Counted from the stretch's first letter, positions 7,667 through 16,438 are shown. The stretch: DNA of 64,000 nucleotides from Streptacidiphilus albus JL83 (GCF_000744705.1 NZ_JQML01000001.1:3172017-3236016); one strand, 5' to 3'. A program made the numbers and translations. Notes: generated by a model not told the origin, from the sequence alone.

Positions 7667-8141
7667 GATGTCTCCCCAGCTCGGAGCGAAGCAGTTCGCG
7701 TGCCGTGTGGAGATCGGACTTGACCGTCCCCTCGTTGCGCCCGGTCAACGCGGACACCTCCCGGATCGGCAGGTCCGCGTAGTAGTGGAGCAGCACCGGT
7801 GTCCGCAGCCGCTCCGGCAGCGACTGCACCAGCATCCGTACACCGGGGTTGCCGTGCTCGCCCTGGCTCCCCACCACCGCCTCGTTCCCGACCTGGCGCA
7901 TGGCCCTCCGCTCCCGTTCCATCTTCCGCCAATGGTCGCGCACGAGGTTGGCGACGGTGACATAGAGGAAACCACGCGGTTCGTCGACCTTGGTCCAGCG
8001 CGCCCAGAGCCGGGCGAACGCCTCGGAGGCGATCTCGTGCGCCGTCCCGTCGTCGTCGACGAGGCGGCGGCACCAACCGGCGAGCTGCGGATAGACGGCA
8101 GCGAACAGGTCGGATGCCGCGCTGTCCTGGGACCGGGTCAA
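7650..8141 (-). CDS. SigE-family (ECF-like) RNA polymerase sigma factor
   Basis: This 163-residue sigma factor has region 2 (FAAVYPQLAGWCRRLV through RGFLYVTVANLVRDHWRKMERERR, about residues 10-80) and region 4 (LPERLRTPVLLHYYADLPIREVSALTGRNEGTVKSDLHTARELLRSEL, about 105-155). It looks like the short SigE-70 type common in streptomycetes. An in-frame start further upstream (8246) would add an unlikely Pro/Ala-rich leader. TTG 8141 is preferred because a GAGGAG sequence sits just upstream (around 8146-8151). The gene overlaps the downstream membrane protein gene by 17 bases. Targets are not known; the neighbouring sortase and wall genes suggest envelope functions, as an inference. Confidence 0.82.
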   Translation of the reverse strand: MTRSQDSAASDLFAAVYPQLAGWCRRLVDDDGTAHEIASEAFARLWARWTKVDEPRGFLYVTVANLVRDHWRKMERERRAMRQVGNEAVVGSQGEHGNPGVRMLVQSLPERLRTPVLLHYYADLPIREVSALTGRNEGTVKSDLHTARELLRSELGRHLDYTR

Positions 8142-8295
8142 CGCTCTCCTCGTCAGTGGCGGAAGTCGGCGGGAAGCCGGCGGGAAGCCGGCGCAGGCCG
8201 CTGGGGGCGGGTCCGGGGCCGGCCGGGCCGCGCCGCGTCCCCCCATGGAGGAGGAGACGCAGGCGCGACCCGGCCGGATCCCGTCGGCCGGTCCG

Positions 8296-8985
8296 TCAGT
8301 CGCCGGTGCCGGAGGTCAACGAGGCGTAGACGATCACGTTGTCCGGATACCCCTGGCCGTTCGCGCCCCGGGGCCCGCCGCAGGTGATGAGACGCAGGGC
8401 AGGGTGGTCGACGTTCCCGTAAACGGCGTTGGTCGGAAAAGCCGACTTCGGCGCCAGCTGCACCTTGTCCACCGTGAACACCGCCGACGCCCCGTCCTGG
8501 AGCAGCACGGTCACCTGGTCGCCCGGCTTCAGCTGCGACAGGTGCAGGAAGACGCCGTTGCCGAACTGGCCGACCGTCACGTGCGCCAGGATCACCGCCG
8601 GACCGGTCTGCCCGGGCGTGACCGAGTTCCGGTACCAGCCGGCCGGGGCGTTCGCCTCGATCGGCGGCACCTGCACGGTGCCGTCCGGGTTGAGGCCGAG
8701 CTGCATCAGCGTGGTGTCGACCCCGATCGAGGGAATCTTCAGCCGGACCGGGACCGAGCGCGCGAGCGGCTTCACCGTCGACGCGGCGTCGGTCCCCGGG
8801 CTGCCGGTACCCGTGCCCACGGCGGACGGGAGGACGGCGCCGACACCGGAGGCTCCGGCCTGCGCAGTCGAGCTACCGGCACAGCCGGCGACGGAGCCGA
8901 CCACGGCCGAGGCCAGCAGCAGGGCTGCGGCCCAGCGCCGGGATCGACGGACGCGGGGGGACTGGGTGCTGCCGTTCGCGCTCAA
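8296..8985 (-). CDS. Class F sortase, predicted lipoprotein
   Basis: This 229-residue enzyme is a class F-like sortase, a membrane-bound cysteine transpeptidase that links surface proteins or modifies them at a sorting motif. Catalytic residues are visible: H135 in ILAHVTV, C202 in LITCGG and R206 in PRGANGQG. The basic N-terminus (RVRRSRRWAAALLL) precedes a lipobox-like VAGC at residue 35, so it may be lipid-anchored rather than held by a transmembrane helix. A linker to residue 75 precedes the beta-barrel. The start is TTG 8985, only 3 bases after the stop of the small anchored protein gene, so both are probably one transcript and functional partners. Confidence 0.88.
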   Translation of the reverse strand: MSANGSTQSPRVRRSRRWAAALLLASAVVGSVAGCAGSSTAQAGASGVGAVLPSAVGTGTGSPGTDAASTVKPLARSVPVRLKIPSIGVDTTLMQLGLNPDGTVQVPPIEANAPAGWYRNSVTPGQTGPAVILAHVTVGQFGNGVFLHLSQLKPGDQVTVLLQDGASAVFTVDKVQLAPKSAFPTNAVYGNVDHPALRLITCGGPRGANGQGYPDNVIVYASLTSGTGD

Positions 8986-8988
8986 GAA

Positions 8989-9417
8989 TCAGCCCTGGAC
9001 CTTCGACCTGCGACGCAGCACCACGGTGCCGAGGCCGCCGACCAGCAGCACGGCCGCGCAGGCACCGCCGATGGCCACGTCGTTGTTGCCCGAACCGGTG
9101 GTCGGCACGCCGGTGTCCGGAGCACCCGCAGGCACGGAACCGACCTGGGGCGAGGCCCCAGTGCCGCCGGCAGCCGGAGCGGCGCTGGAGCCGGGCGTCG
9201 CGGTGCCCCCGGCGGGAGCGGCGCTGGTGCTGGGCATCGCGGTCGCCCCGGAGGACGGCGCGGAGCTGGCCCCCGGCTGCGGCGTGGACGTCGCGTGCAC
9301 CTTCGGAGTCGCCGACGCCGACGGGGAGGCCGCCATGGCCGGGGCGGCCGGAAGCAGCACGACGGCTGCGGCCAGGGCCATGGCGGCGAAGTTGTTCCTA
9401 CGACTGCTGCTGCGCAT
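8989..9417 (-). CDS. Short secreted protein with C-terminal membrane anchor, likely sortase partner
   Basis: This 142-residue protein has a basic signal peptide ending near AMAA (residue 30) and a Pro/Ser/Thr/Ala-rich linker. Its C-terminus reads PDTGVPTTG (100-108), a hydrophobic helix (114-134) and a basic tail LRRRSKVQG. That is the architecture of a sortase substrate, but no LPxTG or LAxTG motif is present; APDTG or TTGSG would be the nearest candidates. Its stop is 3 bases from the sortase start. Start ATG 9417. It could be a cell-wall spacer or an anchored adhesin stub. The substrate role is inferred from architecture and position only. Confidence 0.78.
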   Translation of the reverse strand: MRSSSRRNNFAAMALAAAVVLLPAAPAMAASPSASATPKVHATSTPQPGASSAPSSGATAMPSTSAAPAGGTATPGSSAAPAAGGTGASPQVGSVPAGAPDTGVPTTGSGNNDVAIGGACAAVLLVGGLGTVVLRRRSKVQG

Positions 9418-9584
9418 GGACTGCTTCTCTCTGTCGACCCGCCGGCCCGGGACTGCTGAACTGCAGGGCCGTTGGCGGGCGGCTGGGTGTGATGTCGCGC
9501 GGAGAGACGACGCAGCCGGAGCGCAGGTTGTAAAGGAATGGCAAAATGCTGATCGGTACTTCGACCGGTGGCTCGACCGGTGCC

Positions 9585-10508
9585 TCAGTCGATGGCGATG
9601 ACCGGGTGCCGGGTCGGGTCGATCCAGTGCATGACCTGCGTCAACACCGACTCGGGCAGGGCGACGCAGCCGGCCGTCGCACCGCGCTGCGGGCCGAGGT
9701 CGTGCAGGAAGATGCCCGCCCCGCGCCCCGGCACGGCCGGGTCCATGTTGAAGTTGATGACCAGTGCGTTGTGGTACTGGACCGGGTAGTCGACGAGGTG
9801 CTCGCTGCCGTCGGCGCCGTTCTCGGTGAGCGGGAATCCGCCCTGGGCGGCGGTCCGCATCTGGTTGTAGTAGCGCGAGGCCGGGTCCTCGTCCCACCAG
9901 TCCTGGGAGCTCACCCGGTGGTACGGCATCCTGGTGCCGGGGTCGGCGCCCACGCCGAAGCCCTGGGTGATGGTGAAGGTGCCGGTCGGAGTGGTGTCGG
10001 TGTTCTGGTGCCGGGTGGCGCCGTTGGTGATGCCGTTGGCGCCGACCCGCGCGGCAGTGGTGCTGAACTCCTCGACCCAGCGCGTTCCGTTCTTCTGCCA
10101 GGCCGCGACCGTGGCATAGGAGCCGTGGGCCAGCACGGTGATCACCTGGGTGGCCCGGCCCACCGCCACCGGCACCGGGAACGGCCGGGCCGGCGGCACG
10201 GCCGCCTTGGAGCCGGACGGCAGTACCAGCGCCTCGCCGACCCGGATGACATAGGGGGCGGAGATGTGGTTGGCGACCGCCAACGCCCGCCAACCACCGG
10301 GGACATGCTCGGCGACGGCGATCCCGGAGAGCGTGTCCCCGGCCCGCACCACGTAGCCGCCGGACACCGCCCCGGTCACGGCGGAGGCGGCTGCGGCTGT
10401 CGCCAGGCCGACGACAAGCACCCCCGCCGTGGCGGCGGACACCACGGCGGTCCGCCAACCGCGTCGGGAGGACGGGCGGTCGGCGCTGCGGATCGGACGA
10501 CGGACCAC
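9585..10508 (-). CDS. LysM-domain L,D-transpeptidase (YkuD family)
   Basis: This 307-residue secreted enzyme forms 3-3 crosslinks or processes peptidoglycan stem peptides. After a basic N-terminus and membrane helix or signal (about 19-43) comes a LysM module (51-97, YVVRAGDTLSGIA) that binds glycan. The YkuD catalytic domain covers about 118-300, with H269 in FLHDLG and nucleophile C281 in ATAGCVALP. The usual SHGC reads TAGC here. GTG 10508 has AGGAG 8 bases upstream and is preferred over an upstream in-frame start. It sits among other wall genes on the minus strand, downstream of the lytic transglycosylase. Confidence 0.87.
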   Translation of the reverse strand: MVRRPIRSADRPSSRRGWRTAVVSAATAGVLVVGLATAAAASAVTGAVSGGYVVRAGDTLSGIAVAEHVPGGWRALAVANHISAPYVIRVGEALVLPSGSKAAVPPARPFPVPVAVGRATQVITVLAHGSYATVAAWQKNGTRWVEEFSTTAARVGANGITNGATRHQNTDTTPTGTFTITQGFGVGADPGTRMPYHRVSSQDWWDEDPASRYYNQMRTAAQGGFPLTENGADGSEHLVDYPVQYHNALVINFNMDPAVPGRGAGIFLHDLGPQRGATAGCVALPESVLTQVMHWIDPTRHPVIAID

Positions 10509-10561
10509 GGGGCACGCTCCTGGGTCTGCTGGATGTGTGCCCCGATCCTGCCAGCCGGGGG

Positions 10562-11977
10562 TCAACCCGTCCGCCGCATCGCCCGGTACTCAGCCGACTC
10601 ACGGTCGGCTCCCAGCGGGACCGCCGCGCGCAGCAGCGAGGCGGGCTGGAACAGCCCGGCCAGCCGGAACAGGTGGACGGGCGGCCTCGGCGGGGCCGAC
10701 ACGGGCGGCGACACGGGCGGCACCACCACCGGTGACGGGACCGCAGGCAGCCGACCGGGCGCGGACGGCACCGGCGGCGACGGCACGGGCGGTGGCGGAG
10801 GCGGCACCGTCGTCGGTGGCGCCGGCGGTACCGGCGGCGCCGGGACCGGCGGCGGGGTCGGTCGGACGGGCGGCGGCACCGGCGTGGGCCTGGGCGTCGG
10901 CACCGGGGGCGTCGGCGCCGGGGGCTTGGGCATCGGGGGCTTGGGTGCCGGAACCGGCGTCGGCTGCACCGGTTTGGGGGCCGGCGGCAGCGGGGTGGGC
11001 GTCGGCCTCGACACGCCCCTGCGGAAGTAGGCCGCCCAGCTGCGCACCGCCGCGACATACGTGGCGTCGTCGTTGTAGCTGAGCACCGCGCGACGGAACT
11101 GCGCCGGATCCGCGAGGTCGGTCCCGTTGGCGCAGAGGTAGCGACCGGCGGTGAGCGCGGCGTCGAAGACGTTCTGCGGGTCCGCCACCCCGTCGCCGTT
11201 GCCGTCCGTGCCCCACTCCTCCCAGGTGGTGGGCATGAACTGCATCGGACCGACGGCGCGGTCCCAGGTCCGGTTGCCGTCCAGCCGACCGTGGTCGGTG
11301 TCGGGCACCGCTGCAAAACCGTTCCTGCCGTCGAGCAGCGGTCCGTAGATCGGCGGGTAGCTGGTCCCGTCCGCCTGCACCCGCCCGTTGTAGGCCTGGG
11401 TCGACTCGACCTGACCGATCGCGGCCAGGACCGGCCAGTCCAGCCGGCAGTACGGTCGCCGGACCCGCAGCCGCGACTCGGCCGACAGGTAGGCGAGGAA
11501 GACGGTGCGCGGCAGGCGCGGCGTGCGGCGCGGCGGCAGCGGGATCGAGCCGGGCGCCGAGCTCCCGGTAGCCGTCGCATCGGCCGATGACTCGTCAGTT
11601 GCCGTTCCAGACATGCCGGTTGCCGGCTCCAGAGCGTCCGAGGAGGTGTCCGTGCTGTCGTCGTCGGAGGCGGGTGCGCCGTCCGGGACCAGCTGCGGAC
11701 CGTTGACCGGCAGGGCCAGTACGCCGACCCCGGGAACCCAGACCTGCGAGCCCGAGGGCCCGGTGGGCGACGACGGCAGCCCGAAGGGCAGCAGCCCGGC
11801 GGCGTCCCCGCCGCCACCCCCGACCGCTCGCCCGCCCGCCGGTGCGATCACTGCGGCGGCCGTCCCCCGCCCCGGCCCGGCCCCGGCCATCAGCAGCGCC
11901 AGCAGCGCGCCCGAGGCCACGACCCGAAGCCTGCCCGACCCACCCGCCGTTCCGCGCGCCCGTGCCCGCGCCCCCAC
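10562..11977 (-). CDS. Secreted lytic transglycosylase with long proline-rich C-terminus
   Basis: This 471-residue protein cleaves peptidoglycan glycan strands with formation of 1,6-anhydro ends. A signal or anchor helix spans about 17-35, and a Ser/Thr/Asp-rich linker runs to 155. The transglycosylase domain covers about 158-320, with likely catalytic E191 in AAIGQVEST, then YGPLLDG, a Ca-binding-like DTDHGRLDGNRTWD, and AVGPMQFMPTTW. Residues 325-430 are almost entirely Pro, Thr, Val, Ala and Lys, a wall-spanning or wall-binding rod. GTG 11977 is 2 bases after the stop of the upstream gene (TGAGGGTG), showing coupling. The translation runs on past several weaker upstream possibilities, so the exact start is moderately sure. 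Confidence 0.83.
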   Translation of the reverse strand: MGARARARGTAGGSGRLRVVASGALLALLMAGAGPGRGTAAAVIAPAGGRAVGGGGGDAAGLLPFGLPSSPTGPSGSQVWVPGVGVLALPVNGPQLVPDGAPASDDDSTDTSSDALEPATGMSGTATDESSADATATGSSAPGSIPLPPRRTPRLPRTVFLAYLSAESRLRVRRPYCRLDWPVLAAIGQVESTQAYNGRVQADGTSYPPIYGPLLDGRNGFAAVPDTDHGRLDGNRTWDRAVGPMQFMPTTWEEWGTDGNGDGVADPQNVFDAALTAGRYLCANGTDLADPAQFRRAVLSYNDDATYVAAVRSWAAYFRRGVSRPTPTPLPPAPKPVQPTPVPAPKPPMPKPPAPTPPVPTPRPTPVPPPVRPTPPPVPAPPVPPAPPTTVPPPPPPVPSPPVPSAPGRLPAVPSPVVVPPVSPPVSAPPRPPVHLFRLAGLFQPASLLRAAVPLGADRESAEYRAMRRTG

Positions 11978-11979
11978 CC

Positions 11980-12468
11980 TCAACCTCGGGGGACGGGTCG
12001 GCGACGGTTGAGGAAGACCACTGCGAGCGCCGTACCCAGCGCGAGCAGGACCGCCGTCACCAGCCGCTGGGTCGACGGCGGCCGTCCGGCCTGTGCGCCG
12101 GTGGACGTCCCGGCCACGGCGGCCGGCCGCTCGACGGCCGGTGCGGCGTGGACGGCCGACCCCGGTGGCAGTTCCAGGCCCGCCCCGACTTGCTGCCCGT
12201 GCGCCACCGCATCGCTGCTCAGCGAGGTTTCCACCCCGGTCCGCGCGGACTCGGCCGCTCCGAACGGCCGCCCGAACGGTGCGTCCGCCCATGGGTTGCC
12301 CGGCGCGGCCGAGGTCGTCCGGGCCTGCCGGGCGGTCTGCTGCGGGGCGGCCGGGAATCCGCCCGGGAGGGGCAGCACCGGAACGGCGGCCAGGGCTGAA
12401 GGGGAGCCGAGGAGGATCACCGCACCGACGGTCACCGCAGTCGCCGCGATTCCACTGGTTCTGGACAT
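11980..12468 (-). CDS. Small secreted protein with C-terminal membrane anchor
   Basis: This 162-residue protein has a signal peptide (about 1-28, ending SALAAVP), a disordered Ala/Pro/Gly-rich middle, and a C-terminal hydrophobic helix (about 134-152) followed by NRRRPVPRG. It resembles the sortase-partner protein at 8989-9417 in layout, again without LPxTG. It is translationally coupled to the downstream lytic transglycosylase gene. No enzymatic domain is visible. It could be an anchored wall-structure protein or a partner that localises the transglycosylase. Start ATG 12468. Confidence 0.72.
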   Translation of the reverse strand: MSRTSGIAATAVTVGAVILLGSPSALAAVPVLPLPGGFPAAPQQTARQARTTSAAPGNPWADAPFGRPFGAAESARTGVETSLSSDAVAHGQQVGAGLELPPGSAVHAAPAVERPAAVAGTSTGAQAGRPPSTQRLVTAVLLALGTALAVVFLNRRRPVPRG

Positions 12469-12650
12469 CTGACGTGCAATCCCTTCTGACGGGCAGCGAC
12501 GGCCTCAGACCTCCGCCGGAATGGCGCGGCCTGCGTCGCTCTCCAAGAAGATGCACGTATTGACGGTTTTCACGGTTGTCTGCCCGGCATGCCGCCCGGG
12601 AACCGTCCGAATGTCGTACTGATCGGCCACTCGAACGGCCCAGTCCGGCT

Positions 12651-12710
12651 TGCACTCCTCCGGCCTGCACTACCCCGGCCTGCACTGCCCCGGCCTGCAC
12701 TCCTCGGGCC
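12651..12710. repeat. Four tandem 15-bp units just after the PAS-GGDEF-EAL gene
   Basis: Units TGCACTCCTCCGGCC, TGCACTACCCCGGCC, TGCACTGCCCCGGCC and TGCACTCCTCGGGCC begin at 12651, 12666, 12681 and 12696. The array starts 5 bases beyond the stop codon (12715-12717) of the minus-strand gene, so it lies in its 3' untranslated region. Confidence 0.88.
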
Positions 12711-12714
12711 TGCG

Positions 12715-14559
12715 CTACAGCGTGGCGCGCCCCTTGGCCAGCAGCCGATCGATCTCCGCCGCCGCCGTCGCCCGGCCGAAGTGCCAGCCCTGGGCCGTGT
12801 CGCAGCCGGTGGCCCGCAGCCGGTCGGCCTGGAGCTCGCTCTCCACGCCCTCGGCGGTGACGGTCAGCCCCAGCGCGTGGGCGAGCCGGACCAGCGCCGC
12901 GACGATCTGCTCGTCCGCCGCCTCGGTGCCCGTCGCGGCCTCGCGGAAGCCCTCCATGAAGGACCCGGCCAGCTTCAGCACGTCCACCGGCAGCCGGCTG
13001 AGGTAGGCGAGGTTCGAGTACCCGGTGCCGAAGTCGTCGATGGCGATCCGCACGCCCATCGCCGCCAGCGCGTGCAGGCCCTCCACCGGACGCCCGGCCG
13101 GTCCCATGACCGCGCTCTCGGTCAGCTCCAGTTGCAGCAGCCGGGCCGGCAGCCGGGTGGCGCCCAGGACCTCGGCGACGTCCGCCACCACGTCCGAGTC
13201 CCGGAACTGGCGGGCGGCCAGGTTGACGCTGACGAACAGCTGCGCCTCCGGGAAGCGGTCCAGCCACTCCCGGGCCTGGCGGCAGGCCGTCTCCAGCACC
13301 CAGCGCCCGAGCGGGACGATGGCGCCGGTCTCCTCGGCGATGCCGATGAAGCGGTCCGGGCCGAGCCGTCCGAACTGCGGGTGGCGCCAGCGGACCAGCG
13401 CCTCCACTCCGAGCAGGTCCGCGCCGCCGCCCTGGAGGTCCACCAGTGGCTGGTACTCGACCATGAACTCGCCCCGTTCCAGGGCCGGACGCATGGTCGT
13501 CGCCAGCACCTGCCGGGTCATCTGGTGGGCGATCCGCTCCGGGTCGTAGACCGCCCACCGGGCCCGGCCGTCGCTCTTCGCCCAGCAGAGGGTGGCGTCG
13601 GCGTCCTTCACCAGCTCGGTCGGCGTGGTCCCGGGGACCGGACGCTCCACCACCCCGACGCTGGCCGTCGCCACCACCCGCTGACCGGCCAGGTCGTAGG
13701 GCACGCCCAGGATCTCGACGATCTCGGCGGCCAGCGCCGAGAGTTCGACCTCGCCCGCGCTGTGCGGAACGAGGACGGCGAACTCGTCGCCGCCCATCCG
13801 GGCCACCAGATGACCGCGCCCGGAGAACCGGCGTTCGAGCCGGTCGGCGACGGCCACCAGCAGTTCGTCGCCGACATGGTGGCCGAGGGTGTCGTTGACG
13901 GCCGCGAAGCCGTCCAGGTCGAGGTAGCACAGACCGACCCGGCGGTCGGCCTCGGCGAAGGCCCCGGCCAGCCGCTCGAAGAAGAGCGAACGGTTCGGCA
14001 GCCTGGTCAGCGGGTCGTGCATGGCCTGATAGTGCAGCCGGTCGCCGAGCCGCCGGGCCTCCGAGACGTCCTCCACCATCGCCAGGGTGTAGAGCGGCAG
14101 CCCGTCCGCGCCCCTGATCAGCGAGATGGTGATGTTGGTCCACACCGCGTGGCCGAGCCGGTGGATCAGCCGCTTCTCCAGCCGCATCCGGTCCTGCTCG
14201 CCACGGACCAGCCGCTGGTAGGCGTGCCGGGCGTGGTCCTCGACCTCCATCAGCTCGTGGATGTGCAGCCGCTTCAGCTCGGGAACGGTCCGGCCCAGCA
14301 TCTCCGCCAGCGCCGGGTTGGCCTCGATCACCCGGTCCTCGGAGTCCACCAGCGCCATCCCGATCCCGGCGTCGGTGAACGCGGCCCGGAACCGGGTCTC
14401 GCTCGCGTGCAGGGCCTGCTGCAGGCCGGCGGTGTCGGCGGCGGCCCCGGAGTGCGGCTCGGCGCAAGCCGGACAGAGCCCGGGAGCCACCCGCGCCGTC
14501 GCCGCGACCCTCTCGTCGCCGATCGACTCGCTGCTCCGGTCTCCGCTCAGGCCTGGCAC
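12715..14559 (-). CDS. PAS-GGDEF-EAL cyclic-di-GMP turnover protein
   Basis: This 614-residue cytosolic protein has a PAS sensor (about 48-168), GGDEF diguanylate cyclase (about 172-340, MGGDEF at 255-260) and EAL phosphodiesterase (about 350-605). The GGDEF motif is intact, but no RxxD inhibitory site lies at its expected place. The EAL domain keeps E386 (EALVRW), NLAARQF, ELTES, DDFGTG, TAEGVE and Gln in DTAQG. The usual KID triplet is KLA. Both activities are thus plausible. The fold resembles the composite Cdg proteins that control development in streptomycetes. No membrane segment is present; CPAC near residue 29-32 is a small Cys pair of unknown role. Start GTG 14559. Confidence 0.9.
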   Translation of the reverse strand: MPGLSGDRSSESIGDERVAATARVAPGLCPACAEPHSGAAADTAGLQQALHASETRFRAAFTDAGIGMALVDSEDRVIEANPALAEMLGRTVPELKRLHIHELMEVEDHARHAYQRLVRGEQDRMRLEKRLIHRLGHAVWTNITISLIRGADGLPLYTLAMVEDVSEARRLGDRLHYQAMHDPLTRLPNRSLFFERLAGAFAEADRRVGLCYLDLDGFAAVNDTLGHHVGDELLVAVADRLERRFSGRGHLVARMGGDEFAVLVPHSAGEVELSALAAEIVEILGVPYDLAGQRVVATASVGVVERPVPGTTPTELVKDADATLCWAKSDGRARWAVYDPERIAHQMTRQVLATTMRPALERGEFMVEYQPLVDLQGGGADLLGVEALVRWRHPQFGRLGPDRFIGIAEETGAIVPLGRWVLETACRQAREWLDRFPEAQLFVSVNLAARQFRDSDVVADVAEVLGATRLPARLLQLELTESAVMGPAGRPVEGLHALAAMGVRIAIDDFGTGYSNLAYLSRLPVDVLKLAGSFMEGFREAATGTEAADEQIVAALVRLAHALGLTVTAEGVESELQADRLRATGCDTAQGWHFGRATAAAEIDRLLAKGRATL

Positions 14560-14717
14560 GGCACTCCGTCCTGATGCTCTGTTCGCCTACCTACGCACGG
14601 TGGTGATCATAGGTCTGCGGCGGCATCAGCAGCCACCCTCAACGCCGTGATTCACCCGTGCGTGGAGGGCGAAAAGCGCTGGCCGAGGGGATTGCGCCGG
14701 GCGGCGCGCGCCGGGTG

Positions 14718-15749
14718 TCACGGGGTCAGCGCCAGCGTGAACTCGTACTCGCGTCCGACCAGTTCGAACCCCAACTGTTCATTGATGGCGATCATGTGCC
14801 GATTGCTCTCGGCACAGACCGTGATCACCTCGGCGACCTCGGGGTGGGCGCCGAGCAGCCACTGCAGCATCGCCGCCTTGACCCACAGCCCCAGCCCGCG
14901 CCCCCGGTGCGGCCGCGCCACGGCGGTGTCCGACTGCCGGGCGTGGGTGCCGCCCGGCAGGATCACCTCGCTGAATCCGGCCACCGCCTCCTCGCCGTGC
15001 TCGTCCTGGTAGAGCGCGGCGACCGTCAGCAGCCCCTCCCCGCGCCGGGCATGCAGTTCGGCCAACTCCCGTACCCGGGCCGCGTCCCAGTCGACCCGTC
15101 CGCGGTCGACCCCGCCGGACGGGGCGTCCGCCATCGTCGCGCGCGCCTCGGCGTACGCCGGGGCCAGGTCGGCGGGGGCGATCCCCTGCCAACGGGCCAG
15201 GTGGTAGCCCTCGCTGGCGGCCCGGACCACGGCCCGCAAGGCGTCCTGGTCGCAGTCGGCGACCCGCAGCCGCAGCTTCAGGTACTCCGACCCCCGGCTG
15301 AAGCCCCAGGCGCCGAGCGCCGCAGGGGCGGCCGTGCCGGTGACGTTGCCGCAGCCCAGGCTGGTGCGCCCGGCCTCCCGCGCCCCTGACTGCACCACCG
15401 CCAGCAGTTCGCTGCCGATCCCCTGACGGCGCCGCTCGGGGTGCACCGCGATCCGGCAGCGGGACAGCCGGCTCCGGCCGCTCTCCTCGAAGAGTCGCAG
15501 CTGGGCGGTGCCCACCACCACGCCCTCCTCGTCCCTGGCGACCCAGTACCGGACTCGGGCGCCGACCGGGGCGTGACGCAGCCTCGCCGCCGTCTGCGCG
15601 CGCTCGGGCGCGGGTTCGCCGCTCTCGTCCACGGCGGCGCAGGCGAGCAGGACCCGGTGCCAGCTGTCGATGTCGGCCTCGCGCAGCCCGGGGCCGTCCC
15701 CGAGGGACTCGACCGTGATGTCCTGCTCCTGGTTCCGCTTCTGGGCCAC
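14718..15749 (-). CDS. Tandem GNAT acetyltransferase
   Basis: This 343-residue protein has two GNAT folds. The N-terminal one (about residues 10-165) includes RIAVHPERRRQGIGSELL, the acetyl-CoA pyrophosphate-binding R/Q-x-x-G-x-G/A loop. The C-terminal one (about 175-340) has AVARPHRGRGLGLWVKAAML and ends with NEQLGFELVGREYEF. Both acetyl-CoA loops look intact. Double-GNAT enzymes of actinobacteria include mycothiol synthase and aminoglycoside acetyltransferases, but the substrate here is unknown. GTG 15749 has GGAGG 7 bases upstream and is preferred over an in-frame start at 15860. It stands alone between the PAS-GGDEF-EAL gene and soxR. Confidence 0.85.
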   Translation of the reverse strand: MAQKRNQEQDITVESLGDGPGLREADIDSWHRVLLACAAVDESGEPAPERAQTAARLRHAPVGARVRYWVARDEEGVVVGTAQLRLFEESGRSRLSRCRIAVHPERRRQGIGSELLAVVQSGAREAGRTSLGCGNVTGTAAPAALGAWGFSRGSEYLKLRLRVADCDQDALRAVVRAASEGYHLARWQGIAPADLAPAYAEARATMADAPSGGVDRGRVDWDAARVRELAELHARRGEGLLTVAALYQDEHGEEAVAGFSEVILPGGTHARQSDTAVARPHRGRGLGLWVKAAMLQWLLGAHPEVAEVITVCAESNRHMIAINEQLGFELVGREYEFTLALTP

Positions 15750-15856
15750 GCGACAGCCTCCGCGATCGGGGTGCTCCGGCCTGCCGGGCACCGACATCCC
15801 CTCAGCATGCGCGATCACCCCGTCCGGGGAACAGGTGGCCCGGGGTGTGAATCCAC

Positions 15857-16357
15857 TCACTCACGATGGGTGACAGTGCGGCCGTGGGCGGGCGCCGGCT
15901 GCTCGTCGCCGAGCAGGTAGCGGGCCCCCGCCCCGTGCTCGGCGGCCACGTCGTCGGGGTTGTAGAGGGTGCAGGTCCGCAGCGACAGGCAGCCGCAGCC
16001 GATGCAACCGCCCAGCTTGCGGCGCAGCACCTGCAGCTCGGCGATCTGGTCGTCGATCCGGTGCTGCCAGGAACGCGCGACCGGCGCCCACTCCTTGGCG
16101 GTCGGCGCGTGGTCCACGGGCAGGCGGGCCAGGGCCGCGCCGGCCTCCTCCAGCGAGAGCCCGACCCGCTGCGCGGCCCGGACGAAGGCCACCCGCCGCA
16201 GCGCGGCCCGGGCGTAGCGGCGCTGCCCGCCGACCGTCCGCTCGGAGCGGATCAGCCCCAGCTCCTCGTAGTAGCGCAGCGCTGACGTCGCCAGCCCGCT
16301 GCGCTGCGACAGTTGACCGATCGTCAGTCGGTCCTCCGAGGTCGGTGCCGGCACCAT
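15857..16357 (-). CDS. soxR: Redox-sensing transcriptional activator SoxR (MerR family, [2Fe-2S])
   Basis: This 166-residue MerR-family activator has the winged helix IGQLSQRSGLATSALRYYEELGLIRSERT at 12-41, a dimer coiled coil (about 85-115), and the diagnostic iron-sulfur ligands C118, C121, C123 and C129 (C-x2-C-x-C-x5-C). In actinobacteria SoxR responds to redox-active antibiotics and quinones rather than running a SoxS relay. A partly degenerate SoxR-box-like site lies upstream of its start, and a perfect one lies before the divergent transketolase genes. Start ATG 16357, close to the winged helix. Confidence 0.92.
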   Translation of the reverse strand: MVPAPTSEDRLTIGQLSQRSGLATSALRYYEELGLIRSERTVGGQRRYARAALRRVAFVRAAQRVGLSLEEAGAALARLPVDHAPTAKEWAPVARSWQHRIDDQIAELQVLRRKLGGCIGCGCLSLRTCTLYNPDDVAAEHGAGARYLLGDEQPAPAHGRTVTHRE

Positions 16358-16371
16358 GGCGCTCCCTGAGC

Positions 16372-16387
16372 TTCAAGCGGACTTCAC
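16372..16387 (-). promoter_or_regulatory. soxR: Degenerate SoxR-box-like site before soxR
   Basis: TTCAAG-CGGA-CTTCAC: the same half-site and 4-base centre as the palindrome at 16595-16614, with the right half altered. It could be the weak autoregulatory site of soxR. Confidence 0.35.
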
Positions 16388-16438
16388 CTTTGAGCGTACC
16401 GCCGACGGAACGCGACGTCCGAACGCCGGGACAGCGCC

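Noticed and set aside
12651-12710. CRISPR array
   Set aside because: Units are contiguous 15-bp repeats without spacers.
10562-14467. A very long minus-strand open frame (about 1300 codons) that spans several genes
   Set aside because: Only its C-terminal end is the lytic transglycosylase; the rest runs out of frame through the PAS-GGDEF-EAL gene and is Arg/Gly/Pro-rich noise typical of high-GC DNA.
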